Below the pieces are notes generated by a model. The model was not told the origin of the DNA. It made no database searches and was given only the letters and a program-made list of their open reading frames with translations. DNA of 64,000 nucleotides from Fodinibacter sp963834965 (lineage in GTDB: Bacteria; Actinomycetota; Actinomycetes; Actinomycetales; Dermatophilaceae), in contig CAWIEI010000031.1 in assembly GCA_963834965.1 (NCBI GenBank), positions 62,001-126,000 on the forward strand, in the 5' to 3' direction. Position numbers and translations under genes: made by a program. This document shows positions 57,148-64,000 of this stretch, in pieces; positions within the stretch are counted from its first letter, which is position 1; each line of letters begins with the position of its first letter.

Positions 57148-58182
57148 ATGGGAGCGTTCGACGGCGACACCCTGGCCGACCGGTTCCGCAACCACTTCGG
57201 CCACACCGACCACCTCTACGGCTCGCTGCTCGGCGGCATGGCCGACGACTGGGAGGTCGGGGGCGTCACCCGCGAGATCTTCGCCGGGTGGGAGGACGCG
57301 CCGGCGCGGCAGTTCCCGCAGCTGCGGATGCTGGCCGGCCTGTTCCGCATCGTCCTGCGCGGCGACGCGCCGCAGCTCGAGGGCTTCTACCCGTGCCTCG
57401 GCGGCGACTTCGACCACCACGAGGCCTGGGCTGCGGTGCGGCCCGTGCTGGGCGCCCACGCCGAGGAGCTGCACGCCTCGTTGCGCGAGGCCCCGCAGAC
57501 GAACGAGCCGGCGCGCACCGCGGCGCTGCTCGTGGGACTTGCGGAGGCGGTGCGCCGTACCGGGCTGCGGCGGGTGCGGCTGCTCGAACCGGGGGCGTCG
57601 GCGGGGCTGGGGCTGCTCGTCGACCACTACCGCTTCGTGGGCGACGATTGGGTGGCGGGTCCGCCGGGGTCGCCACTGGTCGTCGAGGGGTGTGGCGCCG
57701 CCGGGTTCATGCCCGAGCCGGTGGACGTCGTCGGGCGGCGGGGGTGTGACGTCGCACCGGTCGACGCGGCCACCGCGCAGGGCGCCGCCTACCTCACCTC
57801 CTTCGTGTGGCCCTGGCAGCTCGACCGGCACGCCCGGTTGGCTGCCGCTCTGCAGGTGGCGCGTGAGCACCCGGTGGTGGTCGACCGGGCTCCCGCGTCG
57901 AGCTGGGTCGCGCAGCGCTTGGGTGAGCCCGTGGCCGACGACGTGCTCACGGTGGTGTGGCACTCGGTGACCCGGCTCTACTGGCCGGCCGAGGAGACCG
58001 ACGCCATGACGGCCGCGGTCGACGAGGCGCGCGCCCGCATCCCCGTCGTGCACGTCGCGATGGAGCACGACTGGGCCGCAGCGGCCGGTGGCGACGACCC
58101 CGGGATGCCGTTGCTCACCGTCGACGACGACCTCGTCGCGAGCTGTGACCACCACGGTCCCCCCGTCGTGCTGGCCACGTGA
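57148..58182 (+). CDS. DUF2332 family protein
   Basis: This 344-residue protein of unknown function matches DUF2332 in its opening segment (FGHTDHLYGSLLGGMADDWE), the central LRRVRLLEPGASAGLGLLVD and the late TVVWHSVTRLYWPAEE. The central motif resembles the SAM-binding loop of Rossmann methyltransferases (LEPGASAG), so a methyltransferase-like fold is possible. No metal site or membrane helix is visible. It is divergent from aminopeptidase P with a 73-bp gap. Confidence 0.78.
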   Translation: MGAFDGDTLADRFRNHFGHTDHLYGSLLGGMADDWEVGGVTREIFAGWEDAPARQFPQLRMLAGLFRIVLRGDAPQLEGFYPCLGGDFDHHEAWAAVRPVLGAHAEELHASLREAPQTNEPARTAALLVGLAEAVRRTGLRRVRLLEPGASAGLGLLVDHYRFVGDDWVAGPPGSPLVVEGCGAAGFMPEPVDVVGRRGCDVAPVDAATAQGAAYLTSFVWPWQLDRHARLAAALQVAREHPVVVDRAPASSWVAQRLGEPVADDVLTVVWHSVTRLYWPAEETDAMTAAVDEARARIPVVHVAMEHDWAAAAGGDDPGMPLLTVDDDLVASCDHHGPPVVLAT

Positions 58183-58216
58183 CGAGCGGCAGCTGAGCGG
58201 TGGGGGCGCACGTCCC

Positions 58217-58222
58217 TACACT
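58217..58222 (+). promoter_or_regulatory. -10 box for the first serine hydrolase
   Basis: TACACT ends 7 bases before ATG 58230. No ribosome binding site is present. Confidence 0.5.
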
Positions 58223-58229
58223 CCTGCGA

Positions 58230-59156
58230 ATGTCGCCGCGCACCCTGGACCGCCGACGGCTGCTCACCGCTGGTGGCACGGTGGCCGGACTGGCCGCCCT
58301 GGGCGGCCGCGCGCACCCCGGGTCGCCGGAGGCGACGGCGACGGCATCCGGGTCCGTGCTGAGCGTCCCGCCGACCACGCCCGCGTCGCTCCCGTTCACC
58401 CCGACCTTGACCCCCAGCCCGCGCCCGAAGGTCGTGACCCCGGTCGAGGCGCCCCGCCTGGCGGCCCGGCTCGACGACTACCTCGACGGCCGTCGCGGCG
58501 ACCTCGGGCTCGAGCTCGTGGACCTGCGCCGCGGCCAGTCGTTCAGCTACGACGTCGACGAGGGGTACTGCTACAGCACGATCAAGGTGCTCGTGCTGAC
58601 CACCCTGTTGCACCAGCTGCAGCAGGACGACAAGCACCTGAGCACCCGCCAGCGCCGCCTCGCCGAGCGGATGATCACCCGCAGCGACAACGGCGCCACC
58701 GAGTCGCTGCTCGCTGAGGTGGGGCGCGACGAGGTGCGCCGGGTCGGGGACCTCGTGGGCATGGCGAACACCCACCTGGACGACGGCTGGTGGGGGCTGT
58801 GGCGCACCACGCCCGGTGACCTCAACCGGATGGTCGGCGCCGTGCTCTCCTCGGATGCGGTGCTCGACGGCGCCCGGCGGGCGACCGCCCGATTTCTGAT
58901 GGCCGACGTGGTCCCGGAGCAGCGGTGGGGGGTGTTCGCGACGGAGTCGAGCCGTGTGCACGTCGCCGCCAAGAACGGGTGGGGGCCGCTGACCGACGGC
59001 TACCGGCTGAACTCGGCCGGCTGGGTGTTCGGCGACGGCCGCGAGTACCAGCTCGCGATCCTCTCGAACAGCCCCAGCGGGTTCCAGTACGGCCGGCGCA
59101 CCATCTCCGCGGTCGCGGACATCTGCCACCGCGCCCTGAAGACCGGCCTGGCTTGA
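58230..59156 (+). CDS. Exported beta-lactamase-fold serine hydrolase, copy 1
   Basis: This 308-residue protein starts with a twin-arginine-like signal (DRRRLLTAGGTVAGLAALGG) and a Thr/Pro linker. The penicillin-recognising fold follows, with the active Ser-x-x-Lys in YSTIKVLVL, Ser-Asp-Asn in RSDNGATES and Lys-Asn-Gly in AKNGWGPL instead of KTG. The omega loop holds GWWGLWRTTPGD. Class A beta-lactamases share this layout, but the KNG triad and missing typical Glu166 context suggest another peptidase or esterase. It lies 51 bp before a paralogue. Confidence 0.8.
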   Translation: MSPRTLDRRRLLTAGGTVAGLAALGGRAHPGSPEATATASGSVLSVPPTTPASLPFTPTLTPSPRPKVVTPVEAPRLAARLDDYLDGRRGDLGLELVDLRRGQSFSYDVDEGYCYSTIKVLVLTTLLHQLQQDDKHLSTRQRRLAERMITRSDNGATESLLAEVGRDEVRRVGDLVGMANTHLDDGWWGLWRTTPGDLNRMVGAVLSSDAVLDGARRATARFLMADVVPEQRWGVFATESSRVHVAAKNGWGPLTDGYRLNSAGWVFGDGREYQLAILSNSPSGFQYGRRTISAVADICHRALKTGLA

Positions 59157-59193
59157 CACCTGCGAAGACCCTGCGCCGGTGAAGCCACGCCGT

Positions 59194-59199
59194 TACGGT
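59194..59199 (+). promoter_or_regulatory. -10 box for the second serine hydrolase
   Basis: TACGGT ends 8 bases before ATG 59208. There is no ribosome binding site. Confidence 0.45.
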
Positions 59200-59207
59200 G
59201 TGTGCCC

Positions 59208-60038
59208 ATGAGCGCGCAACCGGTGGCGAGACGGGCACTCGTCCTCGCGGGGGCGGGGGGGTCGGCCCTCGGGGGGCTGGGCCTGGTCGGCGCGGCACCG
59301 GCATCCGCCGCGACCACCGGCACCCGGGCGGCCCTCACCACGGCGCTCGACCAGTACGCGGCGACCCGCGTGGGTGCCATCGGCCTGACCCTGCGGGACA
59401 ACCGCAACGGCAGCTACTTCGCGTGGCGGCCGCTGACCCTGCAGAGCCTGAGCACGATCAAGGTGCTGATCCTCGTCACCACGCTCAAGCGTGCCCAGGA
59501 CCGCAAGCTGGCACTGACCACGACCCAGCAGTCACTGGCGAGCGCGATGATCCGCTACTCCGACAACGCGGCCACCGACACGCTGCTGGCCCAGATCGGG
59601 GTGTCGACCTGCCAGACCGTGGCCGGGCAGCTGGGCATGGCGAGCACCGTGGTGCGGGGCGGGTCGACCGGCTGGTGGGGCTACTCGACAACCACCACAC
59701 GCGACCTCGTGCAGCTGATGAACCAGCTCGTGCTCGGCACCTACCTGACCGCGGATCGGCGCGGCTACGTGCGCGGCCTGATGGCCACGGTCACCTCGAC
59801 CCAGCGCTGGGGGCTCGGTGACCCGTTGCCCACCACGGTGCACGTCGAGCAGAAGAACGGCTGGGGGCCGATGTCGACCGGGTACCGGATGAACTCGTTC
59901 GGCTTCGTGTCGGGCAGCGGGCGCAACTACCAGCTGGCGATGCTGTCGCGCAGCCCGAACGGGTACAGCTACGGCAAGACGACGATCAACCGGGTCTCGC
60001 GCATCGTCTACGACGCGCTCGCCCAGCCGCTCACCTGA
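59208..60038 (+). CDS. Exported beta-lactamase-fold serine hydrolase, copy 2
   Basis: This 276-residue paralogue of the preceding gene has a shorter Sec-like signal ending APASAA. It keeps LSTIKVLILVTT, the Ser-Asp-Asn in YSDNAATDTLL, GGSTGWWGYST and VEQKNGWGPM. Both copies also share GYRMNSFGFV- and YQLAMLSRSPNG-like segments. Two cell-wall-facing enzymes with the same unusual KNG motif, each with its own leaderless promoter, suggest related but separately controlled roles. The gene is convergent with glpK, 8 bp away. Confidence 0.8.
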   Translation: MSAQPVARRALVLAGAGGSALGGLGLVGAAPASAATTGTRAALTTALDQYAATRVGAIGLTLRDNRNGSYFAWRPLTLQSLSTIKVLILVTTLKRAQDRKLALTTTQQSLASAMIRYSDNAATDTLLAQIGVSTCQTVAGQLGMASTVVRGGSTGWWGYSTTTTRDLVQLMNQLVLGTYLTADRRGYVRGLMATVTSTQRWGLGDPLPTTVHVEQKNGWGPMSTGYRMNSFGFVSGSGRNYQLAMLSRSPNGYSYGKTTINRVSRIVYDALAQPLT

Positions 60039-60046
60039 GGGCCGCC

Positions 60047-61561
60047 CTACTCGACGTCGACCCATCCCAGGGTGCGCTCGACCGCCTTGCGCCACCCGGC
60101 GTACCCGTCGCGGCGCTGGGCGTCGTTCCACTGCGGCTCCCACCGTTCGTCCTCGGCCCAGTTGGCCCGTAGCTCGTCGGTGCCCGACCAGAACCCGGTG
60201 GCGAGCCCGGCCGCGTAGGCCGCACCCAGCGCGGTGGTCTCGGGCACCACCGGCTTGCTCACCGGCACCCCGAGCACGTCGGCCTGCAGCTGCATGCAGA
60301 GCCGGTTCGCGGTGATGCCGCCGTCGACCTTGAGGCAGGTGAGCGAGACGCCCGAGTCGGCCGCCATGGCGTCGACCACGTCGCGGGACTGATAGCAGAT
60401 CGCCTCGAGCGTGGCCCGGGCGAGGTGGGCGTTGGTGTTGAACCGGGAGAGGCCGACGATCGCCCCGCGCGCGTCGCTGCGCCAGTAAGGGGCGAACAGC
60501 CCGCTGAAGGCCGGCACGAAGTAGACGCCGCCCGTGTCGTCGACGGATGCCGCGAGCGTCTCGACCTCGGAGGCGCCGGAGATGATGCCGAGCTGGTCGC
60601 GCAGCCACTGCACCGCGCTGCCCGTCACGGCGATCGACCCCTCGAGGGCGTAGACCGGCTTGGCGTCGCCGAACCGGTAGGCCACGGTCGTGAGCAGGCC
60701 GTTGCTGCTGCGGACGAGCTCCTCGCCGGTGTTGAGCAGCAGGAAGTTGCCGGTGCCGTAGGTGTTCTTGGCCTCGCCCACCTCGAAGCAGACCTGGCCC
60801 ACGGTGGCGGCCTGCTGGTCGCCCAGCACCCCGGTGATCGGCACCGGCGAGCCGCCGCGCGGCGCGGTGGTGGTGCCGAACGCGGTCGCGTCGCTGCTCG
60901 AGCTGATCGTCGGCAGCATCGAGCGCGGGATGCCGAAGAAGCCGAGCAGCTCGTCGTCCCAGTCGAGCGTGGTGAGGTCCATCAGCATCGTGCGACTGGC
61001 ATTGGTGACGTCGGTGGTGTGCACGCCGCCGTCGGGGCCCCCGGTGAGGTTCCAGACCACCCAGGTGTCGGGGGTGCCGAAGAGGGCGTCGCCACGCTCG
61101 GCCGCCTCACGCAGCCCGTCGACGTTCTCGAGCATCCACTGCACCTTGCCGGCCGAGAAGTAGGTCGCCGGAGGCAGCCCCGCCTTGTGCCGGATGACGT
61201 CGCCGCGCCCGTCGGCGTCGAGCGCCTTGGCGATCGAGTCGGTGCGCGTGTCCTGCCAGACGATCGCGTTGTAGTAGGGCCGCCCGGTGCGGCGGTTCCA
61301 CACGATGGCGGTCTCGCGCTGGTTGGTCACCCCGATGGCGTCGAGGTCGGAGGCGTCGATGCCGGCTTGGCCCAGGGCGCTGCCGATGACGGTCTGGGTG
61401 CGGTCCCAGATCTCCACCGGGTTGTGCTCCACCCACCCCGCGCGCGGGAGCACCTGCTCGTGCTCGAGCTGGTGCTTGGCCACGGGTCGCCCGTCGTGGT
61501 CGAAGACGATGAACCGCGTGCTCGTCGTGCCCTGGTCGACCGCGCCGATGAAGTCACCCAT
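60047..61561 (-). CDS. glpK: Glycerol kinase
   Basis: This 504-residue FGGY-family kinase makes glycerol 3-phosphate from glycerol and ATP. Signature segments are AVDQGTTSTRFIVFDHDGRP, GVTNQRETAIVWNRRTGRPY, IVWQDTRTDSIAK and the late DGGITANRLCMQLQADVLG. The Asp of the active site is in PAFSGLFAPYWRSDARG. No glpF or glpD is adjacent. ATG 61561 is 7 bases behind TAGGAT and has no ribosome binding site; the 63-bp array begins about 40 bp upstream. Confidence 0.95.
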   Translation of the reverse strand: MGDFIGAVDQGTTSTRFIVFDHDGRPVAKHQLEHEQVLPRAGWVEHNPVEIWDRTQTVIGSALGQAGIDASDLDAIGVTNQRETAIVWNRRTGRPYYNAIVWQDTRTDSIAKALDADGRGDVIRHKAGLPPATYFSAGKVQWMLENVDGLREAAERGDALFGTPDTWVVWNLTGGPDGGVHTTDVTNASRTMLMDLTTLDWDDELLGFFGIPRSMLPTISSSSDATAFGTTTAPRGGSPVPITGVLGDQQAATVGQVCFEVGEAKNTYGTGNFLLLNTGEELVRSSNGLLTTVAYRFGDAKPVYALEGSIAVTGSAVQWLRDQLGIISGASEVETLAASVDDTGGVYFVPAFSGLFAPYWRSDARGAIVGLSRFNTNAHLARATLEAICYQSRDVVDAMAADSGVSLTCLKVDGGITANRLCMQLQADVLGVPVSKPVVPETTALGAAYAAGLATGFWSGTDELRANWAEDERWEPQWNDAQRRDGYAGWRKAVERTLGWVDVE

Positions 61562-61568
61562 GGCCCCG

Positions 61569-61574
61569 ATCCTA
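61569..61574 (-). promoter_or_regulatory. -10 box for leaderless glpK
   Basis: TAGGAT on the minus strand ends 7 bases before ATG 61561. The 63-bp array B starts upstream of this promoter. Confidence 0.5.
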
Positions 61575-61600
61575 GGGCCGTGGTGTTCGGTCGCCGGGGC

Positions 61601-61992
61601 GCGCCTGGTGCATCACCTGAGGCTGGCGCTTGGGGTGGGGTGATGTCGGGGGCGCGGTGGGGCGCGCGGGGTGCATCACCTGGGGCTGGCGCTTGGGATG
61701 AGGCGATGCGGGGGGCGCGGTGGGGCGCGCGGGGTGCATCACCTGGGGCTGGCGCGTGGGGTGGGGTGATGTCGGGGGCGCGGTGGGGCGCGCGGGGACC
61801 ATCACCTGGGGCTGGCGCGTGGGGTGGGGTGATGCGGGGGGCGCGGTGGGGCGCGCGAGGTGCATCACCGCGGAGAGTGCGCGTGGGATGAGGTGATGTC
61901 GGGGGCGCGGTGGGGCGCGCGGGGTGCATCACCTGGGGCTGGCGCGTGGGATGAGGTGATGCGGGGGGCGCGGTGGGGCGCGCGCTGTGCAC
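61601..61992. repeat. 63-bp intergenic repeat array B, six units
   Basis: The core GTGCATCACC (or a variant) starts at 61608, 61671, 61734, 61797, 61860 and 61924, spacing 63, 63, 63, 63 and 64 bp. Each unit runs GCATCACC, about 20 bp of G-rich spacer, then GGTGATGC or GGTGATGT, so it contains an inverted repeat able to form a hairpin, followed by GGGGGCGCGGTGGGGCGCGC. Copies differ by a few substitutions. The array fills most of the 505-bp divergent gap between glpK and the exporter genes. Array A at 21.7 kb has the same period and core. Confidence 0.9.
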
Positions 61993-62066
61993 CCGTGAAA
62001 CCGGCGTGCGGCGGGTGAAACTGCGGTGAAGGCGGGCTGAAACCGGCGACGCCCAGAGTTGGCCCC

Positions 62067-63068
62067 ATGACCACCACACCCACGTCCTCCACCTCCGACC
62101 AGGCGGTCCACGCCCGGGGGCTCGTCAAGACCTTCGGCGATCTGCGGGCCGTCGACGGCATCGATCTCGACGTGCAGCGCGGCGAGGTCTTCGGCGTGCT
62201 CGGCCCGAACGGTGCCGGCAAGACGACGATGCTCCAGATGCTCGCCACCCTCCTGCCGATGGACGGCGGCGAGGCCCAGCTCTTCGGCGTCGACGTGCGC
62301 CAGCACCCGCACGTCATCCGCCAGCTGCTGGGCGTCACCGGGCAGTACGCCTCGGTCGACGAGAACCTCACCGGCCGCGAGAACCTGTGGCTGTTCGGCC
62401 GCCTGCTCGGGCTGTCGTCGAAGCAGGCGCGCTCGACCGCCGAGGAGCTGCTCGGCCGGTTCGGTCTCGACGACGCCGGCGACAAGGCCATCGCGAAGTA
62501 CTCCGGCGGCATGCGTCGCCGGCTCGACCTCGCCGCCAGCCTGATCAGCCGACCACCGCTGATCTTCCTCGACGAGCCCACCACGGGCCTGGACCCGCGC
62601 ACCCGCGGGCAGATGTGGGCCACCATCCGCGAGCTGGTGGCCGACGGCTGCACGGTGCTGCTCACCACGCAGTACCTCGACGAGGCCGACCAGCTCGCCG
62701 ACCGCGTCGCCGTCATCGACCGCGGCCGCAAGGTGGCGCAGGGCACCCCGGACGAGCTCAAGGGCCAGGTCGGCAGCTCGACCCTGCAGCTTCGGATGCT
62801 CGACCCGGGCCACACCCGAGAGGCCGCCGACCTCGTGCGCAGGGTGCTCGGCGAGGAGCCGGTGCTCACCCCGGAGGCGGGCGGCATCAACGTCGCCCTC
62901 ACCGACGCGAACCGTGCCGCCGACGTGCTGATCGGCCTGCGCGAGAACGACCTGCTGATCACCTCCGCGACCGTGCAGAAGCCCACCCTCGACGAGGTGT
63001 TCATGGCGCTGACCGGCCATACCGCCGAGGAGTCCGAGCCCGACCCCGAGATGGAGACCGCCCGATGA
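62067..63068 (+). CDS. DrrA-type ABC exporter ATP-binding protein
   Basis: This 333-residue ATPase of the daunorubicin-resistance/ABC-2 group has Walker A GPNGAGKTT, the signature YSGGMRRRLDLAAS, Walker B LIFLDEPTTGLD and switch histidine replaced by Gln in LLTTQYLDEADQLAD, which is typical of DrrA-like proteins. The C-terminal extension (residues 230-333) has the DrrA-type regulatory region. It should energise lipid, glycolipid or drug export with the following permease, to which it is coupled (ATGA). CAGAGT lies 7 bases before the start, a weak leaderless candidate. Confidence 0.9.
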   Translation: MTTTPTSSTSDQAVHARGLVKTFGDLRAVDGIDLDVQRGEVFGVLGPNGAGKTTMLQMLATLLPMDGGEAQLFGVDVRQHPHVIRQLLGVTGQYASVDENLTGRENLWLFGRLLGLSSKQARSTAEELLGRFGLDDAGDKAIAKYSGGMRRRLDLAASLISRPPLIFLDEPTTGLDPRTRGQMWATIRELVADGCTVLLTTQYLDEADQLADRVAVIDRGRKVAQGTPDELKGQVGSSTLQLRMLDPGHTREAADLVRRVLGEEPVLTPEAGGINVALTDANRAADVLIGLRENDLLITSATVQKPTLDEVFMALTGHTAEESEPDPEMETAR

Positions 63069-63907
63069 CCACCACCCTGACCCCCACGAGCTCGACCGTC
63101 ACCGCCGTCACCCACGCCGGCATCCGCGACCTGCCGACCCGGCCGACGGCGCGCGACACCCTCTCCCAGTCGCTCGCGATGGCCTGGCGCGCCACCAAGA
63201 AGATGCGCCGCAACCCCGAGCAGTGGTTCGACGTGACCCTGCAGCCGCTGCTCTTCACGGCGATGTTCGCCTACATCTTCGGCGGGGCGATCTCCGGCAG
63301 CGTCGCCGACTACCTGCCGATCCTGATCCCCGGCATCCTCGCGCAGACGGCGCTCACCGCGTCGATGGCGACCGGCATCCAGCTGCGCGAGGACATGGAC
63401 AAGGGCGTCTTCGACCGGTTCAAGTCGTTGCCGATCGCCCGGATCGCGCCGCTCGTCGGCCCGGCGATCGCCGACCTGCTGCGCTACGGCACCGCCGCCA
63501 CGCTCACCATCCTCACCGGCATCCTGATGGGCTACCGCCCCGGCGGCGGGGTCTACGGCGTTCTCGGCGGCTGGCTGATGACGGTCATCGCCGGCTGGTC
63601 GCTGGCATGGATCTTCACCTGGTTCGGCACCGTCGCACGCAGCGCCCAGGCGGTGCAGGGCATCTCGATGATGATCATGTTCCCGCTGACCTTCCTCTCG
63701 AACGCGTTCGTGCCGGCCGACACCCTGCCGAGCTGGCTGCAGACGTTCGTGCGGCTCAACCCGGTGAGCCACGTCGTCACGGCGGTGCGCACGATGATGG
63801 CCGGTGGTGGCGTGACCACCGAGGTCGCCTGGGCACTCGGCGGGTGCGCGGCGATCGTGGCGGTGTTCCTGCCGCTGGCGGTGCGCTCCTACTCACGCAA
63901 GATGTAG
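63065..63907 (+). CDS. DrrB-type ABC-2 exporter permease
   Basis: This 280-residue membrane subunit has six helices. ABC-2 signature segments are PLLFTAMFAYIFGGAI, MATGIQLREDMDKGVFDRFK and FPLTFLSNAFVPADTLPSWL. The substrate is not evident. It overlaps the ATPase gene by four bases. Its end overlaps a minus-strand gene that runs off the right edge. Confidence 0.9.
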   Translation: MTTTLTPTSSTVTAVTHAGIRDLPTRPTARDTLSQSLAMAWRATKKMRRNPEQWFDVTLQPLLFTAMFAYIFGGAISGSVADYLPILIPGILAQTALTASMATGIQLREDMDKGVFDRFKSLPIARIAPLVGPAIADLLRYGTAATLTILTGILMGYRPGGGVYGVLGGWLMTVIAGWSLAWIFTWFGTVARSAQAVQGISMMIMFPLTFLSNAFVPADTLPSWLQTFVRLNPVSHVVTAVRTMMAGGGVTTEVAWALGGCAAIVAVFLPLAVRSYSRKM

Positions 63908-64000
63908 TGCCGCCTGCTCGAGGGCCGTGCGCGCCTCGGGGAGCAGGGCCGGCGCGGTGCGGTCGGCGAGCTCGGCGCGCAGCCGGTCGGCCAGCCCGGG
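63893..64000 (-). CDS. C-terminal end of an unidentified protein, cut by the window edge
   Basis: The minus strand is open from the edge to a TGA at 63893-63895 and codes for 35 residues in which ADRLRAELADRTAPALLP and EARTALEQAALHLA look helical. It overlaps the exporter permease gene by 15 bp at converging ends. Base composition and codon use match a real gene. A transcriptional regulator would be usual beside DrrAB genes, but the fragment is too short to decide. Confidence 0.4.
   Translation of the reverse strand, partial: PGLADRLRAELADRTAPALLPEARTALEQAALHLA

Noticed and set aside
61601..61992. CRISPR array.
   Set aside because: The whole 63-bp unit is conserved, there are no unique spacers, and no cas gene is in the window.
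61572..62079. Several open frames with a repeated 21-residue peptide across array B.
   Set aside because: The 63-bp unit is exactly 21 codons, so any frame free of stops in one unit stays open in all. There is no ribosome binding site or plausible domain, and copies vary without codon bias.
1..64000. Insertion sequences, prophage genes, attachment sites, tRNA or rRNA genes.
   Set aside because: No transposase, integrase, phage protein, tRNA-like cloverleaf or rRNA segment was recognised on either strand.

Overview
The window is a gene-dense, very GC-rich stretch of an actinobacterial chromosome. Evidence for the phylum: a mycothiol-type deacetylase (mshB), the actinobacterial form of DapD, a SigE/zinc anti-sigma/HtrA/TatB cluster, a CG3035-type acetylglutamate synthase, the micro-protein DUF3117, and many genes that appear to be transcribed without a leader. 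Gene order from typA to the MgtE-N gene follows, with insertions, the Mycobacterium tuberculosis backbone around Rv1165-Rv1232c (recalled from memory: typA, lpqW, mshB, fdxC, dapC, dapD, dapE, LOG, O-methyltransferase, sigE, rseA, htrA, tatB, mrp, DUF1003, MgtE-N). A non-mycobacterial actinobacterium such as a member of Micrococcales/Intrasporangiaceae fits best, but this is an inference. No mobile element, tRNA, rRNA or CRISPR was seen.

Layout. 1-9.4 kb, mostly minus strand: a predicted GTPase, a frameshifted glutamine amidotransferase, a VIT-family metal transporter with a pterin dehydratase, and a complete peptide ABC importer (binding protein, two permeases, two ATPases) with a strong hairpin after the binding-protein gene. 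9.7-14.9 kb, plus strand: typA, an LpqW-like anchored binding protein, mshB and a flavin reductase-like protein. 15-25 kb: a secreted protein with three beta-repeats, acetylglutamate synthase, fdxA, dapC, gltA, a membrane-anchored lysozyme-fold protein, dapD and dapE; the succinylase lysine/diaminopimelate genes are gathered here. 25-30.5 kb: LOG protein, then a DivIVA-domain protein, an SRPBCC protein, a DivIVA-like/GT-C fusion, a second GT-C enzyme and DUF3117. 30.6-36.6 kb: pepA, then an O-methyltransferase divergent from the envelope-stress operon sigE-rseA-htrA and tatB. 36.6-41.3 kb, minus strand: slipin, mrp, DUF1003, MgtE-N. 41.4-45.6 kb: two HpcH/HpaI-type lyases, an L,D-transpeptidase, and a decayed membrane-protein gene. 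45.7-50.6 kb: oxidoreductase, RIO-like kinase, cytochrome P450, acyl-CoA dehydrogenase. 50.6-61.6 kb: a YflT-like protein, a sugar ABC importer lacking its ATPase, a PIG-L deacetylase, aminopeptidase P, DUF2332, two tandem penicillin-recognising serine hydrolases, and glpK. 61.6-64 kb: a 63-bp repeat array, a DrrAB-type exporter and the tail of another gene.

Themes. Much of the window serves the cell envelope: diaminopimelate synthesis, an L,D-transpeptidase, lysozyme-fold and beta-lactamase-fold proteins, polar DivIVA-linked glycosyltransferases, LpqW, and SigE-HtrA stress control. Three window-wide signals are not explained by the genes: a 63-bp inverted-repeat family in two intergenic arrays 40 kb apart, a TANNNT box placed 6-8 bases before the start codon of about 16 genes (leaderless transcription, including divergent pairs), and about 60 copies of the heptamer GGATGCC/GGCATCC.
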